From contig JAIXUC010000012.1 in assembly GCA_027483665.1 (NCBI GenBank), positions 1 to 64,000 of the forward strand: 64,000 bases of DNA, given 5' to 3'. Below the pieces are notes generated by a model. It did no database searches. It saw only the letters and a list, made by a program, of their open reading frames with translations, and was not told the origin of the DNA. This document shows, piece by piece, positions 47,321 to 58,115 of the stretch (position 1 is its first letter; each line of letters opens with the position of its first letter). The position numbers were made by a program, and so were the translations under genes. The DNA comes from Comamonadaceae bacterium. GTDB lineage: Bacteria > Pseudomonadota > Gammaproteobacteria > Burkholderiales > Burkholderiaceae_C.

Positions 47321-48118
47321 TCAGTCCGACAAACTGCCCGGGCGCGGCACGAAGAAATCCACCCGGTCGGTGATGATGCCGTCGGTGCCCAAGGCCACCA
47401 GCCGCTGCGCCGCCCAATCGTCGTTGACCGTGTAGCTCAGACAGCGCAACCCCCCGCTGTGGGCCTGCAGCACCGTTGAGGCGTCCCACAAGGCGTGGTG
47501 CGCCACCACTGCCTGACAGCCCAGCATCAAAGCTGTCTCCAGCCAGCCAGCCCTTAAGTTCTCAAGAAGCAGTCCTCGAGGCAGGTCGGGCGCTGCGGCC
47601 TGCGCAGCAGACAGGGCCTCTGAAGAAAATGAGGTCAACAAAGGCTTGATCCGCTGCGCCGCCCACCATGCAGCCGCGGCCTGTGCCACCACTTCGCCAG
47701 TCAGCGCCTCGGTACCCGGTGTCGGCTTGATCTCGATGTTCAGGTAGACCGCATTGGCCAAGCACCAGCGCGCTACCGCCTCCAAGGTCGGCATAGGCTC
47801 ACCGGCCCACTGAGGTGAATGCCAGCGGCCAGCGTCCAGTTGAGAAAGCACGGACCACGGGTGATCACCCGCTATGGCGCTTTGGCCAGCGCCGATTCTC
47901 TCGCGGGCGTTGGTGGTGCGCGGCAAGGTGGCGTCGTGCAACAGAAAAGGAACGCCATCGGCGCTCAGCTTCACATCGCACTCGAACATGCGGTATCCCA
48001 ACGAGGCACCATGCCGCATGGCTGCCAAGGTGTTCTCGGGTGCCAGCTTGCCAGCGCCTCGGTGCGCAATCCAGGCGGGATAGGGCCAGGGCGGCAGATC
48101 GGACTTGAGCGCACTCAT
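47321..48118 (-). CDS. ugpQ: Glycerophosphodiester phosphodiesterase UgpQ
   Basis: A 265-residue cytosolic TIM-barrel enzyme that splits glycerophosphodiesters into glycerol-3-phosphate and an alcohol. Catalytic signatures are WIAHRGAGKLAPENTLAAM, the acidic MFECDVKLSADGVPFLLHD, and NIEIKPTPGTEALTG. It is the last gene of the ugpBAECQ operon, 11 bases after ugpC. The ATG at 48118 is preferred to an upstream start that overlaps ugpC. Confidence 0.94.
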   Translation of the reverse strand: MSALKSDLPPWPYPAWIAHRGAGKLAPENTLAAMRHGASLGYRMFECDVKLSADGVPFLLHDATLPRTTNARERIGAGQSAIAGDHPWSVLSQLDAGRWHSPQWAGEPMPTLEAVARWCLANAVYLNIEIKPTPGTEALTGEVVAQAAAAWWAAQRIKPLLTSFSSEALSAAQAAAPDLPRGLLLENLRAGWLETALMLGCQAVVAHHALWDASTVLQAHSGGLRCLSYTVNDDWAAQRLVALGTDGIITDRVDFFVPRPGSLSD

Positions 48119-48129
48119 CGTGTGCAGCC

Positions 48130-49155
48130 TCAGAGCCTCTTGCCAGTGCTGGTGTCGAACCAATGCAAGCGTTCCGACTTGGGGCGAATGCGCAGGGTGT
48201 CGCCCACGCTGGGCGCGGGCAAGGATTCATCGGTACGCACGATCAGCGCGTCTGAGCCCAAGCGCCCGTAAACCAGGCGCTCTGCACCCAGCAATTCAAC
48301 GGCGACCACCTCCATGGGCCAGCCGTTGCCGCCGCTTGTCAGCACCTCGATGTGCTCTGGGCGAATGCCCAAAATCTGGCCCGCTGGTCCGCCGAAGTCC
48401 GCATTGGGCGCGGCGCGCAGCAGGTTCATGGGGGGCGATCCAATGAAGCCAGCCACAAAGGTGGAAGCCGGTGCGTTGTAAACCTCTTGAGGCGTGCCGA
48501 ACTGCTCCATCACACCGGCGTTCATGACGATCATGCGCTGGGCCAAGGTCATGGCCTCGACCTGGTCGTGGGTCACAAACAGCGAGGTGATGCCCAGCTC
48601 TCGGTGCAATTTCTGGATCTCCAGACGCGTCTGGGCGCGCAGCTTGGCGTCCAGGTTGGACAGCGGCTCGTCGAACAAAAAGACCTGAGGCTGGCGCACG
48701 ATGGCGCGGCCCATCGCCACCCGTTGGCGCTGGCCGCCCGACAGCTCGCGGGGCTTGCGCTGCAGCAACTGCCCAATCTCGAGCTTGCGGGCCGCCTCGG
48801 CCACCCGCGCCTGGACTTCGGCTTTCGGTACCGATCGGATCTTCAGGCCGTAGGCCATGTTCTCGAACACACTCATGTGCGGATACAAAGCGTAGTTCTG
48901 GAACACCATCGCGATGTCCCGTTCAGCCGGGTCGACGTTGTTGACCACGCGCTCGCCAATCAGGATGTCGCCGGCGGTGATGGCCTCAAGCCCGGCCACC
49001 ATGCGCAGCAAGGTGCTCTTGCCACAGCCAGACGGACCGACGATGACAACGAACTCACCGTCGGGCACTTCGGCTGACAGGTCGTGGATGACCTTCACTG
49101 CCGATTTTCCAGTGCCATAACGCTTGGCCACGTTGCGAAAGCTGAGAGAAGCCAT
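48130..49155 (-). CDS. ugpC: Glycerol-3-phosphate ABC transporter ATPase UgpC
   Basis: A 341-residue ATPase of the MalK/UgpC type. Walker A is GPSGCGKST near residue 40, the signature [19 protein letters not shown] near 137, Walker [17 protein letters not shown], and the C-terminal regulatory OB-like domain starts with [11 protein letters not shown]. It powers import by UgpA and UgpE. Spacing to ugpE is 29 bases and to ugpQ 11 bases. Confidence 0.93.
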   Translation of the reverse strand: MASLSFRNVAKRYGTGKSAVKVIHDLSAEVPDGEFVVIVGPSGCGKSTLLRMVAGLEAITAGDILIGERVVNNVDPAERDIAMVFQNYALYPHMSVFENMAYGLKIRSVPKAEVQARVAEAARKLEIGQLLQRKPRELSGGQRQRVAMGRAIVRQPQVFLFDEPLSNLDAKLRAQTRLEIQKLHRELGITSLFVTHDQVEAMTLAQRMIVMNAGVMEQFGTPQEVYNAPASTFVAGFIGSPPMNLLRAAPNADFGGPAGQILGIRPEHIEVLTSGGNGWPMEVVAVELLGAERLVYGRLGSDALIVRTDESLPAPSVGDTLRIRPKSERLHWFDTSTGKRL

Positions 49156-49184
49156 TCAGGTCGTGCCTTGCTGCAGAAAGTGTT

Positions 49185-50084
49185 TCATTTCTCGGTGTCC
49201 ACCAAGCCCTTGACGAACCAGCGGCGCATGAGGATCACCACCAGCGCAGGTGGCAGGACTGCCAACAGCGTGGTCGCCATGACGTGCGGCCAGTTGGTCA
49301 CGCTCGCATCTGTAGAGATCATCTTGGTGATGCCCACGACGATGGTATCGAGCCGGTTTTCAGTCGTGATCAACAGGGGCCACAGGTACTGGTTCCAGCC
49401 ATAGATGAACAGGATCACCGCCAAAGCTGCGATGTTGGTGGCCGAAAGCGGCAGTACCACGTCCTTGAAGAAGCGCAGAGGCCCTGCGCCGTCGATTCGT
49501 GCAGCCTCGACGAGTTCGTCCGGGATGGTCAGGAAGAATTGCCGGAACAAAAGTGTGCCGGTGGCACTCGCGATCAACGGCAGGGTCAGACCGGTCATGC
49601 TGTTGATCAAACCCAGGTCGCTCATGACCTGGTAGGTGGGCAGTATGCGCACCTCCACCGGCAACATGAGCGTGATGAAAATCATCCAGAAGAAGAACAT
49701 CCGCCCCGGAAACTTGAAGAACACCACCGCGTAGGCCGAAAGAATCGACACGGCGATCTTGCCCCCCGTGATGATCAGCGCCATGAGCAGGCTGTTCCAC
49801 ATCATCTGCCACGCAGGCGGCGACAGGTAAGTGCCCCGCGTGCCGTTGGTGAGCACCTCGAGGAAGTTGGCTGGGCCGTGCGAGCCCGGCAGGATCGCCA
49901 TCGGCGCCTGCACGACGTCCTGCGCTGTCAGCGTTGACGCGACGAACGCGATGTACAACGGAAACGCGGTGATGGCGATGCCCACCCACAGGATGGCATG
50001 CGGCAGCCAGTCCATCGGCGCCGCCTGTGGCGCATGCGTGCCCTCGGAAGAGCTTGCTGGCCGATCGGCCGCGGGGCGTGTCAT
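49185..50084 (-). CDS. ugpE: Glycerol-3-phosphate ABC transporter permease UgpE
   Basis: A 299-residue inner-membrane protein with six helices and the EAA loop [17 protein letters not shown] that docks the ATPase. It has an N-terminal polar extension of about 22 residues before the first helix ([20 protein letters not shown]). The gene follows ugpA by 18 bases and precedes ugpC by 29 bases, the order of the E. coli operon. Confidence 0.92.
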   Translation of the reverse strand: MTRPAADRPASSSEGTHAPQAAPMDWLPHAILWVGIAITAFPLYIAFVASTLTAQDVVQAPMAILPGSHGPANFLEVLTNGTRGTYLSPPAWQMMWNSLLMALIITGGKIAVSILSAYAVVFFKFPGRMFFFWMIFITLMLPVEVRILPTYQVMSDLGLINSMTGLTLPLIASATGTLLFRQFFLTIPDELVEAARIDGAGPLRFFKDVVLPLSATNIAALAVILFIYGWNQYLWPLLITTENRLDTIVVGITKMISTDASVTNWPHVMATTLLAVLPPALVVILMRRWFVKGLVDTEK

Positions 50085-50102
50085 GTGGCTGGCCTGCGCT
50101 GC

Positions 50103-50987
50103 TCAGTTGTAGTGAACACGCTTCTCGATGAAGCGGAACTGGATCATGGTCACGATAACGACGATGGCCATCAGCACCACGGACTGGGCTGCCGAGCTGC
50201 CGAGGTCAAGGTTCTGAATGCCATCCTTGTAGACCTTGAACACCAGCACCTCCGTGGCGTTGGCAGGCCCGCCCTGGGTGATGGCGTTGATCACGCCGAA
50301 GGTGTCGAAGAACGCGTAGACCAAGCCCACGACGAGCAGGAAGAAGGTGGTGGGCGAAAGCAAGGGAAACACGATGGTCCAGAACCTTCGCATCGGCCTG
50401 GCACCGTCGATCGACGCTGCCTCGAGCAAGCTCTTGGGAATAGCCTGAAGCCCGGCCAGGAAGAACAGGAAGTTGTAGGCCACCTGCTTCCAAGCCGAGG
50501 CCACGATCACCAGCGACATCGCATCGCCGCCATCGAGTGCCGGATTCCAGTTCACACCCATCGCTTTCATCCACCAAGCCACGATGCCGATCGACGGGTT
50601 GAACATGAACAGCCACAACACCCCCGCCACTGCAGGCGCCACCGCGTAAGGCACGAGCATGGCCGTGGTATAGCCGACCGAACCCTTGATGACGCGGTCG
50701 GCCATCACCGCCAACAGCAGCGCCGGCACCATGGCCAGGACAGTGACTGCGAAAGCAAAGTAGAAGGTCCGCCACACAGTTTCGAGGTAGGCCGGGTCCT
50801 CGAAGAGCAACCGGAAGTTCTCCAGCCCCACAAAGCGCACAGAGTGACCGAACGGGTCCTGCTGCAGCAGCGACATGTACAGCGCCTGTCCGCCTGGCCA
50901 GAAGAAAAAGACAAGCGTGATCGCCAACTGCGGCGCTAGCAGCAAGTAGGGAAGGCCCTTCTGGGGGAAGACGACCTTACGTTCCAT
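50103..50987 (-). CDS. ugpA: Glycerol-3-phosphate ABC transporter permease UgpA
   Basis: A 294-residue inner-membrane protein with six helices and the EAA loop [18 protein letters not shown]. It pairs with UgpE to form the channel. The start [20 protein letters not shown] is typical. It follows ugpB after a 137-base gap that holds a strong stem-loop, and precedes ugpE by 18 bases. Confidence 0.92.
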   Translation of the reverse strand: MERKVVFPQKGLPYLLLAPQLAITLVFFFWPGGQALYMSLLQQDPFGHSVRFVGLENFRLLFEDPAYLETVWRTFYFAFAVTVLAMVPALLLAVMADRVIKGSVGYTTAMLVPYAVAPAVAGVLWLFMFNPSIGIVAWWMKAMGVNWNPALDGGDAMSLVIVASAWKQVAYNFLFFLAGLQAIPKSLLEAASIDGARPMRRFWTIVFPLLSPTTFFLLVVGLVYAFFDTFGVINAITQGGPANATEVLVFKVYKDGIQNLDLGSSAAQSVVLMAIVVIVTMIQFRFIEKRVHYN

Positions 50988-51070
50988 GTTCGCTAAAGCC
51001 TCCGAGGCGATCGCCGCAGAGGCGCTGGCGCGGCACCATTATTGAGCGCAGCAGAGCAGCTCAACCGAGA

Positions 51071-51118
51071 CCCGATGCCGCCGCAGCCCATCTGAGCAGG
51101 CTGCGACCACGCATCGGG
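51071..51118 (-). terminator. Intercistronic stem-loop between ugpB and ugpA
   Basis: Outer arms CCCGATGC (51071-51078) and GCATCGGG (51111-51118) pair over eight bases; inner arms CGCAGCC (51082-51088) and GGCTGCG (51099-51105) pair over seven, with a small asymmetric internal loop and a 10-base apex. It lies seven bases after the ugpB stop. There is no T-run. Such structures after binding-protein genes usually protect the upstream message or partly stop transcription, raising binding protein over permease. Confidence 0.7.
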
Positions 51119-51124
51119 GGCGGG

Positions 51125-52453
51125 TCACATCATGCCGCGTTCGAATGCGCGCAGCAGTGCATTGCCGCGGCGCTCGAAGTTGCGCATGGCCTCGGCTGGG
51201 GTCTGGCCGCCCTGCAAGGCTTTCTCGACTTCCTCGTGGTAGACGTCGCGGATCTCGACCCAGCGGCCGAAGCGGTAGCCGTTGGTGTTCTCGCCCTTGC
51301 CCGATTCGATCAACGACAGGATAGGCACATCACGACCCGGATTCTGACTAAAGAACCCTTCGGTCTGCATGGCCTTGAACGCGCTGTTGGTGGCTGGCAA
51401 GAAGCCGGTGGCTTTGGCCCATTCCGTCATCACCTTGTCGCTGCGCAAATAGTTGAGGAAGGCTGCGACACCGCGGAATTCTTTGTCGGTCCGGTTGGGG
51501 GCATTGAACACCCACAATGAAGCTCCGCCGATGGTGGTCGCATATGGAGCGCCCTTCACGTCTGGCCAGTAGGGCATTTGGGCAGTGCCGAACTCGAACT
51601 TGGCCCCTTGCCGAATAGCGCCGAGACCGCCGCTGGACTGGGTGAGCATGGCGCACTCGCCAGAGATGAACTTCGCGGCGGCGTCGTTGCTGCGACCGCC
51701 GTAATCAAAGCTCTTGTCCTTTTGCATGTCGACCAAGGTCTGCACTTGGCGAACCAGCAGCGGGTTATTGGCAACGTTCAGGGAAGCACTGGGGCCATTT
51801 CGACCATTGCCCTCGGTCCCGAAAGCGATGTTGTGGCGCGAGGCAATCTGCTCGAGTTGCACCCAGGCGAGCCAAGTGGTGGTGTAGCCACAGGCAGCGG
51901 CGTTGGTCGAGCGGATCTTCTTGGCCGCCTGAACCAGCTCTGGCCAAGTTTTCGGCGGCTTGGTGGGGTCCAGACCAGCTTTGCGGAAAGCGTCCATGTT
52001 GTAGAACAGGACAGTGGTCGACACATTGAAAGGCATGGACAGCAAGCTGCCATCCTTGAGGCCGTAGTAGCCACGCGCCGGGGCGATGAAGTCGGCTGAA
52101 TTGAATGGCATGCCAGCGCGCTTGAACACTTCTGACACTGGAACGATGGCATTCTTGGCGGCGATCATGTCGCCCGAGCCAGCGTCAAACATTTGCATGA
52201 TGTGCGGCGGCTTGCCAGCCCGGTAGGCGGCCACTGCTGCTGCGCGCTGCTCTGGGTACTGGCCCTTGAACGAAACCACAACGCGATACTCGGATTGGGT
52301 CTTGTTGAAGTCTTCGCCGAAACGGCTGAGAAGTTCACCACCCTGACCCGTCAAACCCATCCACATTTGGATCTCGGTAGGCTGGGCGGGTTGAGCCAGC
52401 GCCGGGGTGGCGATGCTCCATGCCATGGCAGCAGCAAGAAGGATTCGTTTCAT
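51125..52453 (-). CDS. ugpB: Glycerol-3-phosphate ABC transporter substrate-binding protein UgpB
   Basis: A 442-residue periplasmic binding protein. The signal peptide (residues 1-20) ends ATPALAQ. The mature protein has the extracellular solute-binding family 1 fold with IQMWMGLTGQGGELLSRFGE at its start, QSEYRVVVSFKGQYPE, and LWVFNAPNRTDKEFRGVAAF. The ATG at 52453 has GGAG eight bases upstream; an open extension of 42 codons is rejected. It is the first gene of ugpBAECQ and is divergent from the FAD/Fe-S oxidoreductase across 232 bases, where a candidate Pho box lies. Confidence 0.93.
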   Translation of the reverse strand: MKRILLAAAMAWSIATPALAQPAQPTEIQMWMGLTGQGGELLSRFGEDFNKTQSEYRVVVSFKGQYPEQRAAAVAAYRAGKPPHIMQMFDAGSGDMIAAKNAIVPVSEVFKRAGMPFNSADFIAPARGYYGLKDGSLLSMPFNVSTTVLFYNMDAFRKAGLDPTKPPKTWPELVQAAKKIRSTNAAACGYTTTWLAWVQLEQIASRHNIAFGTEGNGRNGPSASLNVANNPLLVRQVQTLVDMQKDKSFDYGGRSNDAAAKFISGECAMLTQSSGGLGAIRQGAKFEFGTAQMPYWPDVKGAPYATTIGGASLWVFNAPNRTDKEFRGVAAFLNYLRSDKVMTEWAKATGFLPATNSAFKAMQTEGFFSQNPGRDVPILSLIESGKGENTNGYRFGRWVEIRDVYHEEVEKALQGGQTPAEAMRNFERRGNALLRAFERGMM

Positions 52454-52548
52454 GAGTGGACTCCAGGATCTGTTGGAAGGTGGATAGGACGCAGCAAAGG
52501 CTTTGGCCCGCTGCTCCGAAAGCCTCGAGACGATTCTTTTCTTGGTTT

Positions 52549-52566
52549 GTGACAGCGTCATGAAGC
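52549..52566 (-). promoter_or_regulatory. Candidate Pho box upstream of ugpB
   Basis: On the minus strand these 18 bases read GCTTCATGACGCTGTCAC. The second half matches the Pho-box repeat CTGTCA(T/C) fully; the first half, 11 bases earlier, matches at four of seven positions. It ends 96 bases before the ugpB start. In E. coli ugp is under PhoB control, which makes the site plausible, but one arm is weak. Confidence 0.35.
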
Positions 52567-52685
52567 GGCCACGCACCAACCCGGTGCAAACTCCATTGCC
52601 ACGTCTTCCTCGGGGCCATGCTCCCCTGCGTTAGGATGAAAAACCAAGCAGATAGGTCTTGTTTGGATACCAACAGCGGATCTCG

Positions 52686-55600
52686 ATGAACGCCCCCACC
52701 CAGAGCCAACACCTGATTGCGAGGACGGCCAACGCGCCCCGTCTACGGGAAATCCCCTACAACTACACCTCCTTGTCTGACAAGGAGATCGTGGTGCGCT
52801 TGCTGGGCGCGCCCCTGTGGGATGTGTTGTCCAGACTGCGCGACGAACGCCGCACAGGGCGCTCGGCGCGCATGCTCTATGAAGTGCTGGGTGATATCTG
52901 GGTCGTGCAACGCAACCCCTATTTGCAAGACGACCTGCTGGACAACCCGAAGCGCCGACGTTTGTTGGTCGATGCCTTGCAGCACCGGCTGGGGGAAGTG
53001 CAAAAACGCCGCACGCCCCAAGACGACCCCCAGCGCGACGAATTGGTGGGTCAGTTGCTGGTCGCCGCCCGCCAAGCCGTGACCGAGTTCGGTGCCCAGT
53101 TCCAGCGCATGGCCGATTTGCGTCGGCAAGTGCAAAAGGCCTGCGCCCGGCACACCCGCAGCGACAACATCAAGTTTGATGGCCTGAGCCGCGTCTCGCA
53201 CGTGACCGACGCCACCGATTGGCGCGTTGAATACCCCTTCGTGGTGCTGACGCCCGATACCGAAGCAGAAATGGCAGGCCTTGTACAGGCTTGCACGCAT
53301 CTTGGCCTGACCATCGTGCCCAGAGGCGGCGGAACGGGCTACACGGGCGGTGCCATCCCCCTGACATGGAAGAGCGCGGTGATTAACACCGAAAAGCTCG
53401 AATCCATGTCCGAAGTGGAGATGGTCAACCTGCCCGGCTTGGCGCAGCCCGTGCCAACAGTCTGGAGCGAAGCAGGTGTGGTGACACAGCGCGTGGCCGA
53501 TGCAGCAGAGCGCGGCGGCTTTGTTTTTGCGGTGGACCCGACCTCGGCCGAGGCCTCGTGCATTGGCGGCAACATCGCCATGAACGCTGGCGGCAAAAAG
53601 GCAGTGCTCTGGGGCACAGCGCTGGACAACCTGGCTTCTTGGCGCATGGTGACGCCCGATGCGCAGTGGCTGGAGGTGGTCCGCTTGGACCACAACCTGG
53701 GCAAGATCCACGATGTGGACATGGCGCGCTTTGAGTTGCGCTATTTCAAGGCCGACGGCAAAACGCCCATCCGCACCGAACAGTTGCAGATTGCAGGCAA
53801 GACCTTCAGGAAAGCAGGCCTGGGCAAAGATGTCACCGACAAGTTTTTGAGCGGTCTGCCGGGCATCCAGAAGGAGGGCTGTGACGGCCTGATCACCAGC
53901 GCCCGCTGGATCGTGCACCGCATGCCCAGCCACACCCGCACCGTGTGCCTGGAGTTCTTCGGCCACGCACGAGACGCCGTGCCCAGCATCGTGGACATCA
54001 AGGATTTCATGTTCGCCGAGCAAAAACGCAGCGGCGTGCTGCTGGCAGGGCTTGAGCACTTGGACGACCGCTATCTGAAGGCTGTGGGCTACACGACCAA
54101 GTCCAAGCGTGGGGGCCTGCCCAAGATGGTGCTGGTGGGCGACATCGCCGGCGACGACGCCGATGCCGTGGCGCGGGTCACCTCCGAAGTGGTGCGGCTG
54201 GCCAATTCGCGCAGTGGCGAGGGTTTCGTGGCCGTCAGCCCAGAGGCACGCAAGAAGTTTTGGTTGGACCGCAAACGCACGGCGGCCATCAGCCGCCACA
54301 CCAACGCCTTCAAGATCAACGAAGACGTGGTGATTCCCCTGCCGCGCATGGCGGAGTACACCGACGGCATCGAGCGCATCAACATCGAGCTGAGCTTGCG
54401 CAACAAGCTGCAGTTGCTCGATGAGCTGGAAAACTTCTTTACCCAAGGCCAACTGCCGCTGGGTCGAAGCGACGACGCGGGCGAGATTCCATCAGCCGAG
54501 TTGCTCGAAGACCGCGTCACCCAGGCGCTGGCCTTGCTGCGCGAGGTGCGCGGCGTGTGGCAAGGCTGGCTGAACATGGTGGACACCTTGTTCACGCAAC
54601 TGCAAGACCACAGCCTGCGTGCGAGCTGGAAAACGCAAGTGCGCGCCCCTCTGCAAACCATTTTTTCTGGTGCCGCATTCCAACCCCTGCTGGATGAATG
54701 CCAAGCCATCCACCAGCGCGTGCTCAAGGGCCGGGTTTGGGCTGCGCTGCACATGCACGCGGGCGACGGCAACGTACACACCAACATCCCGGTCAACAGC
54801 GACAACTACGAGATGCTGCAAACCGCCCACCAAGCGGTGGCGCGCATCATGGCGCTGGCACGCAGCCTGGACGGCGTCATCTCTGGCGAGCATGGCATTG
54901 GCATCACCAAGCTCGAGTTTTTGAGCGATGAAGAGATTCAGCCGTTTGCCGATTACAAGCAACGCGTCGACCCCCAAGGCCATTTCAACCGGGGCAAGCT
55001 CATTCGGTCTGCACCGCAGACTCCTGGCGATGAAGTGGTGCACTCGGGCGACCTGAGCCACGCCTACACGCCCAGCTTCGGGCTGATGGGGCACGAGTCG
55101 CTCATCATGCAGCAGAGCGACATCGGCGCCATCGCCGACAGCGTCAAAGATTGCCTGCGCTGTGGCAAATGCAAACCGGTGTGCGCCACGCACGTGCCGC
55201 GCGCCAATTTGCTGTATTCGCCGCGTAACAAGATTTTGGCCACCTCGCTGTTGATCGAGGCTTTTCTGTACGAAGAGCAAACCCGCCGCGGCGTGTCGAT
55301 CAAGCACTGGGAAGAGTTTGAAGACGTGGCAGACCACTGCACGGTCTGCCACAAATGCCTGTCGCCTTGCCCGGTCGACATCGACTTCGGCGAGGTCTCG
55401 ATGAACATGCGCAACCTGTTGCGCAAGATGGGCAAAAAGAGCTTCCGTCCGGGCAATGCACTGGCCATGGGATTCTTGAATGCAACCAACCCGCAAACCA
55501 TCAAGCTCATGCGCTCGGGCATGGTGGACGTGGGCTTCAAGGTGCAGCGCCTGGCCAACGATTTGTTGAGCCGGGTTGCCCGCAAACAAACCAGCCAGCC

Positions 55601-56564
55601 GCCATCGACCGTAGGCACAGCACCCATCAAAGAGCAGGTCATCCACTTCATCAACAAGAAGATGCCTGGCGGCCTGCCGAAGAAAACTGCGCGTGCGCTG
55701 CTGGACATCGAAGACGCGAATTACGTCCCCATCATCCGCAACCCTGTGGCCACGACGGCCGAGACCGAGGCGGTGTTTTACTTTCCCGGTTGCGGCTCAG
55801 AGCGCCTGTTCAGCCAAGTGGGTTTGGCCACGCAAGCCATGCTCTGGCACGCGGGTGTGCAGACGGTGTTGCCGCCGGGCTATTTGTGCTGCGGCTACCC
55901 GCAGCGCGGCAGCGGGCAGTTCGACAAGGCCGAGAAGATCATCACGGACAACCGGGTCTTGTTCCACCGCGTGGCCAACACCCTCAACTACCTCGACATC
56001 AAAACCGTGGTGGTGTCTTGCGGCACCTGCTATGACCAGTTGCAGGGCTACCAATTCGACAAGATTTTTCCGGGCTGCCGCATCATCGACATCCACGAGT
56101 ACCTGCTGGAAAAAGGCATCACGCTGCAGTCCAAACAGGCCTACCTCTACCACGACCCTTGCCACAGCCCCATGAAGCTGCAAGACCCGATGAAGACGGT
56201 CAAGGCGCTGGTGGGCGACCAGGTGTTGAAGAACGAACGCTGCTGCGGCGAGTCGGGCACCTTGGGTGTGACGCGGCCTGACATCTCCACCCAAGTGCGC
56301 TTTCGCAAGGAAGAAGAACTGCGCAAAGGCGAAGCCGCCCTGCGCGCCAGCGCGCAAGTGGGCCCACAAGACAACGTGAAGATCCTCACCAGCTGCCCAA
56401 GCTGCTTGCAAGGCCTCAACCGCTACGGCCAAGACCTGAACAACGGCCTGCTGGAAGCCGACTACATCGTGGTGGAGATGGCGCGCCAAATCTTGGGCGA
56501 GCAGTGGCTGCCCGAGTACGTGGCCACGGCCAACGCAGGCGGCATCGAGCGCGTCTTGGTTTGA
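52686..56564 (+). CDS. FAD-linked oxidase/Fe-S fusion oxidoreductase (DUF3683-type)
   Basis: A 1292-residue protein that joins a GlcD-like flavoprotein to a GlcF-like iron-sulfur protein. An N-terminal DUF3683 region (about 1-165) is followed by the FAD-binding domain with [18 protein letters not shown], the substrate domain with [15 protein letters not shown] and [10 protein letters not shown], two 4Fe-4S motifs (C823/826/829/833 and C885/888/891/895), and two cysteine-rich CCG domains (C1036 with C1068-C1069; C1159 with C1186-C1187). It should oxidise a 2-hydroxyacid such as D-lactate and pass electrons to quinone or a cytochrome. The ATG at 52686 is preferred to an upstream start. The substrate is not known. 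Confidence 0.88.
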   Translation: MNAPTQSQHLIARTANAPRLREIPYNYTSLSDKEIVVRLLGAPLWDVLSRLRDERRTGRSARMLYEVLGDIWVVQRNPYLQDDLLDNPKRRRLLVDALQHRLGEVQKRRTPQDDPQRDELVGQLLVAARQAVTEFGAQFQRMADLRRQVQKACARHTRSDNIKFDGLSRVSHVTDATDWRVEYPFVVLTPDTEAEMAGLVQACTHLGLTIVPRGGGTGYTGGAIPLTWKSAVINTEKLESMSEVEMVNLPGLAQPVPTVWSEAGVVTQRVADAAERGGFVFAVDPTSAEASCIGGNIAMNAGGKKAVLWGTALDNLASWRMVTPDAQWLEVVRLDHNLGKIHDVDMARFELRYFKADGKTPIRTEQLQIAGKTFRKAGLGKDVTDKFLSGLPGIQKEGCDGLITSARWIVHRMPSHTRTVCLEFFGHARDAVPSIVDIKDFMFAEQKRSGVLLAGLEHLDDRYLKAVGYTTKSKRGGLPKMVLVGDIAGDDADAVARVTSEVVRLANSRSGEGFVAVSPEARKKFWLDRKRTAAISRHTNAFKINEDVVIPLPRMAEYTDGIERINIELSLRNKLQLLDELENFFTQGQLPLGRSDDAGEIPSAELLEDRVTQALALLREVRGVWQGWLNMVDTLFTQLQDHSLRASWKTQVRAPLQTIFSGAAFQPLLDECQAIHQRVLKGRVWAALHMHAGDGNVHTNIPVNSDNYEMLQTAHQAVARIMALARSLDGVISGEHGIGITKLEFLSDEEIQPFADYKQRVDPQGHFNRGKLIRSAPQTPGDEVVHSGDLSHAYTPSFGLMGHESLIMQQSDIGAIADSVKDCLRCGKCKPVCATHVPRANLLYSPRNKILATSLLIEAFLYEEQTRRGVSIKHWEEFEDVADHCTVCHKCLSPCPVDIDFGEVSMNMRNLLRKMGKKSFRPGNALAMGFLNATNPQTIKLMRSGMVDVGFKVQRLANDLLSRVARKQTSQPPSTVGTAPIKEQVIHFINKKMPGGLPKKTARALLDIEDANYVPIIRNPVATTAETEAVFYFPGCGSERLFSQVGLATQAMLWHAGVQTVLPPGYLCCGYPQRGSGQFDKAEKIITDNRVLFHRVANTLNYLDIKTVVVSCGTCYDQLQGYQFDKIFPGCRIIDIHEYLLEKGITLQSKQAYLYHDPCHSPMKLQDPMKTVKALVGDQVLKNERCCGESGTLGVTRPDISTQVRFRKEEELRKGEAALRASAQVGPQDNVKILTSCPSCLQGLNRYGQDLNNGLLEADYIVVEMARQILGEQWLPEYVATANAGGIERVLV

Positions 56565-56615
56565 GGCGGCGCTGGCTGCACAGCCGGACGACCACCGAAC
56601 GACCACAGGAAACTC

Positions 56616-57053
56616 ATGAAAGACCCCGCCTGCCCGCTGTGCCAAGGCGACGGTGGTGAGGTCGTCTGCAGCACGGCGAAGCTTCGGGTGGTCCGGGCCG
56701 ACGAAGCGGGTTTCCCTGCGTTCTACCGCGTGATCTGGAATCGGCATGTGGCTGAGTTCAGCGATCTGAGCGCGCACGACCGTCAACTTTGTATGGACGC
56801 CGTGCTGGCAGTCGAGCGCGCTTTGCGCCAACACCTCGCGCCCACCAAAATCAATCTGGCCAGTCTGGGCAACGTGGTGCCGCATGTGCATTGGCACGTG
56901 ATTGCCCGCTTCGATTCCGACAGCCATTTCCCCGCCCCAGTCTGGGCGACCGCGCAACGCCCGGTGGACGCTGGCCTTCAAGCCAACATCCGCTCTAGAT
57001 TGCCGGCAGTCGAAGCAACCATCCTCGCAGCCTTGGCTACCTCCAACGCATGA
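56616..57053 (+). CDS. HIT family nucleotide-binding hydrolase
   Basis: A 145-residue protein with the histidine triad H90-V-H92-W-H94-V in VVPHVHWHVIARFD, the catalytic site of nucleoside-phosphate hydrolases and transferases. The N-terminus has CPLC (C6, C9), a zinc-knuckle-like pair seen in some HIT proteins. The segment HFPAPVWA after the triad is typical of the proteobacterial subgroup. The stop overlaps the asparaginase start as ATGA. The substrate is not known. Confidence 0.88.
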   Translation: MKDPACPLCQGDGGEVVCSTAKLRVVRADEAGFPAFYRVIWNRHVAEFSDLSAHDRQLCMDAVLAVERALRQHLAPTKINLASLGNVVPHVHWHVIARFDSDSHFPAPVWATAQRPVDAGLQANIRSRLPAVEATILAALATSNA

Positions 57054-58066
57054 ACGACCTGCGCATGAACCACGAGCCACTGATCGAGCTGCGCCGCAAT
57101 GGCACTCTGGAGTGCCTGCATTTGGGCAGCGCCGTGCTGGCCGACGCACAAGGCCAAGTGCTGGCCCAAGTCGGCGAGCCGCATTGGATGTGCTTCACGC
57201 GTTCGACCCTCAAAGCGATGCAGGCACTGCCCGCGGTCGAAGCGGGTGTGGCCCAGCGTTTGGGTTGGGGCAAGCCGGAGCTGGCCATGCTGTGCGCCAG
57301 CCACAACGGTGAAGACCGCCACGTCGATCAGGTGCAGCACATGCTCGATTCGCTCGGGCTTGCGCGCAGCCGCCTGCAATGTGGCTGCCATCTGCCCTTG
57401 CGCTTCACCTACACCGACACGCCTGCACCGCCAGGCTTGGTTTATGACGAGCGTCACAACAACTGCAGTGGCAAGCACAGCGGTTTTCTGGCCTGGTGCC
57501 AACTGCAAGGCACTGACGACAGCACCTATTTGCAGGTGGACCACCCGCTTCAACAAAACATTCGCCAAGCCGTGGCTGAGGTGGCCGGCATGCCAGCCGA
57601 TGCGCTGGTGGCAGGCACCGACGGTTGCTCAGCCCCGAACTACGCCATGCCCTTGTCGGCGCTGGCGCGGTGCTACGCGCGGCTGGCTGGCGGTGCGCCG
57701 AGCGATCGTTGGGCACCCGCTCTGGATGCATTGGCGCAAGCCATGGTGGCCCACCCCGACCTCGTTTCAGGTGAAGGCCGCAACGACGAGGCCTTCATGC
57801 GCGCAGGCCGTGGCGATTGGGTCACCAAAGTGGGCGCTGACGGCGTGCAGGTGGTGGCCAGCCGCAGCAGGCAGCAAGCGCTGGCACTCAAAGTGTTGGA
57901 CGGCAACCGCGCCGCCTTGTTTGCGGCCACTGTCGAGGCCTTGGACCAACTCGGCTGGCTCGACGATGCCCAACGCGCCGAGTTGGCTCCTTGGCGCGCG
58001 CAGCGGCTGCTCAACGCGCGCGGCGCAGAAGTTGGCGAACGCTTGCCGGTGTTTCGCATCGGTTAA
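57050..58066 (+). CDS. Asparaginase (Rhizobium etli AnsA-type, thermolabile class)
   Basis: A 338-residue enzyme of the asparaginase II family typified by Rhizobium etli AnsA, unrelated to the E. coli enzymes. The signatures are FTRSTLKAMQALPAVEAGV, LAMLCASHNGEDRH, NNCSGKHSGFLAWC with a serine and lysine in SGKHS, and GTDGCSAPNYAMPLSALA. It hydrolyses asparagine to aspartate and ammonia. It overlaps the HIT gene by four bases, so the two are translated together, though no shared function is obvious. It is convergent with putA, 49 bases away. Confidence 0.85.
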   Translation: MNDLRMNHEPLIELRRNGTLECLHLGSAVLADAQGQVLAQVGEPHWMCFTRSTLKAMQALPAVEAGVAQRLGWGKPELAMLCASHNGEDRHVDQVQHMLDSLGLARSRLQCGCHLPLRFTYTDTPAPPGLVYDERHNNCSGKHSGFLAWCQLQGTDDSTYLQVDHPLQQNIRQAVAEVAGMPADALVAGTDGCSAPNYAMPLSALARCYARLAGGAPSDRWAPALDALAQAMVAHPDLVSGEGRNDEAFMRAGRGDWVTKVGADGVQVVASRSRQQALALKVLDGNRAALFAATVEALDQLGWLDDAQRAELAPWRAQRLLNARGAEVGERLPVFRIG

Positions 58067-58115
58067 CCCAGCGAGCTGAACGCAGCGCACTGAACCACGG
58101 CAACCAACAAGCCGT

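Noticed and set aside
52743-57149. Long open frames on the minus strand opposite the FAD/Fe-S oxidoreductase (up to 569 residues)
   Set aside because: They mirror the codon pattern of the plus-strand gene, contain no family motifs and are rich in His, Ala and Gln as expected of antisense frames in G+C-rich DNA.
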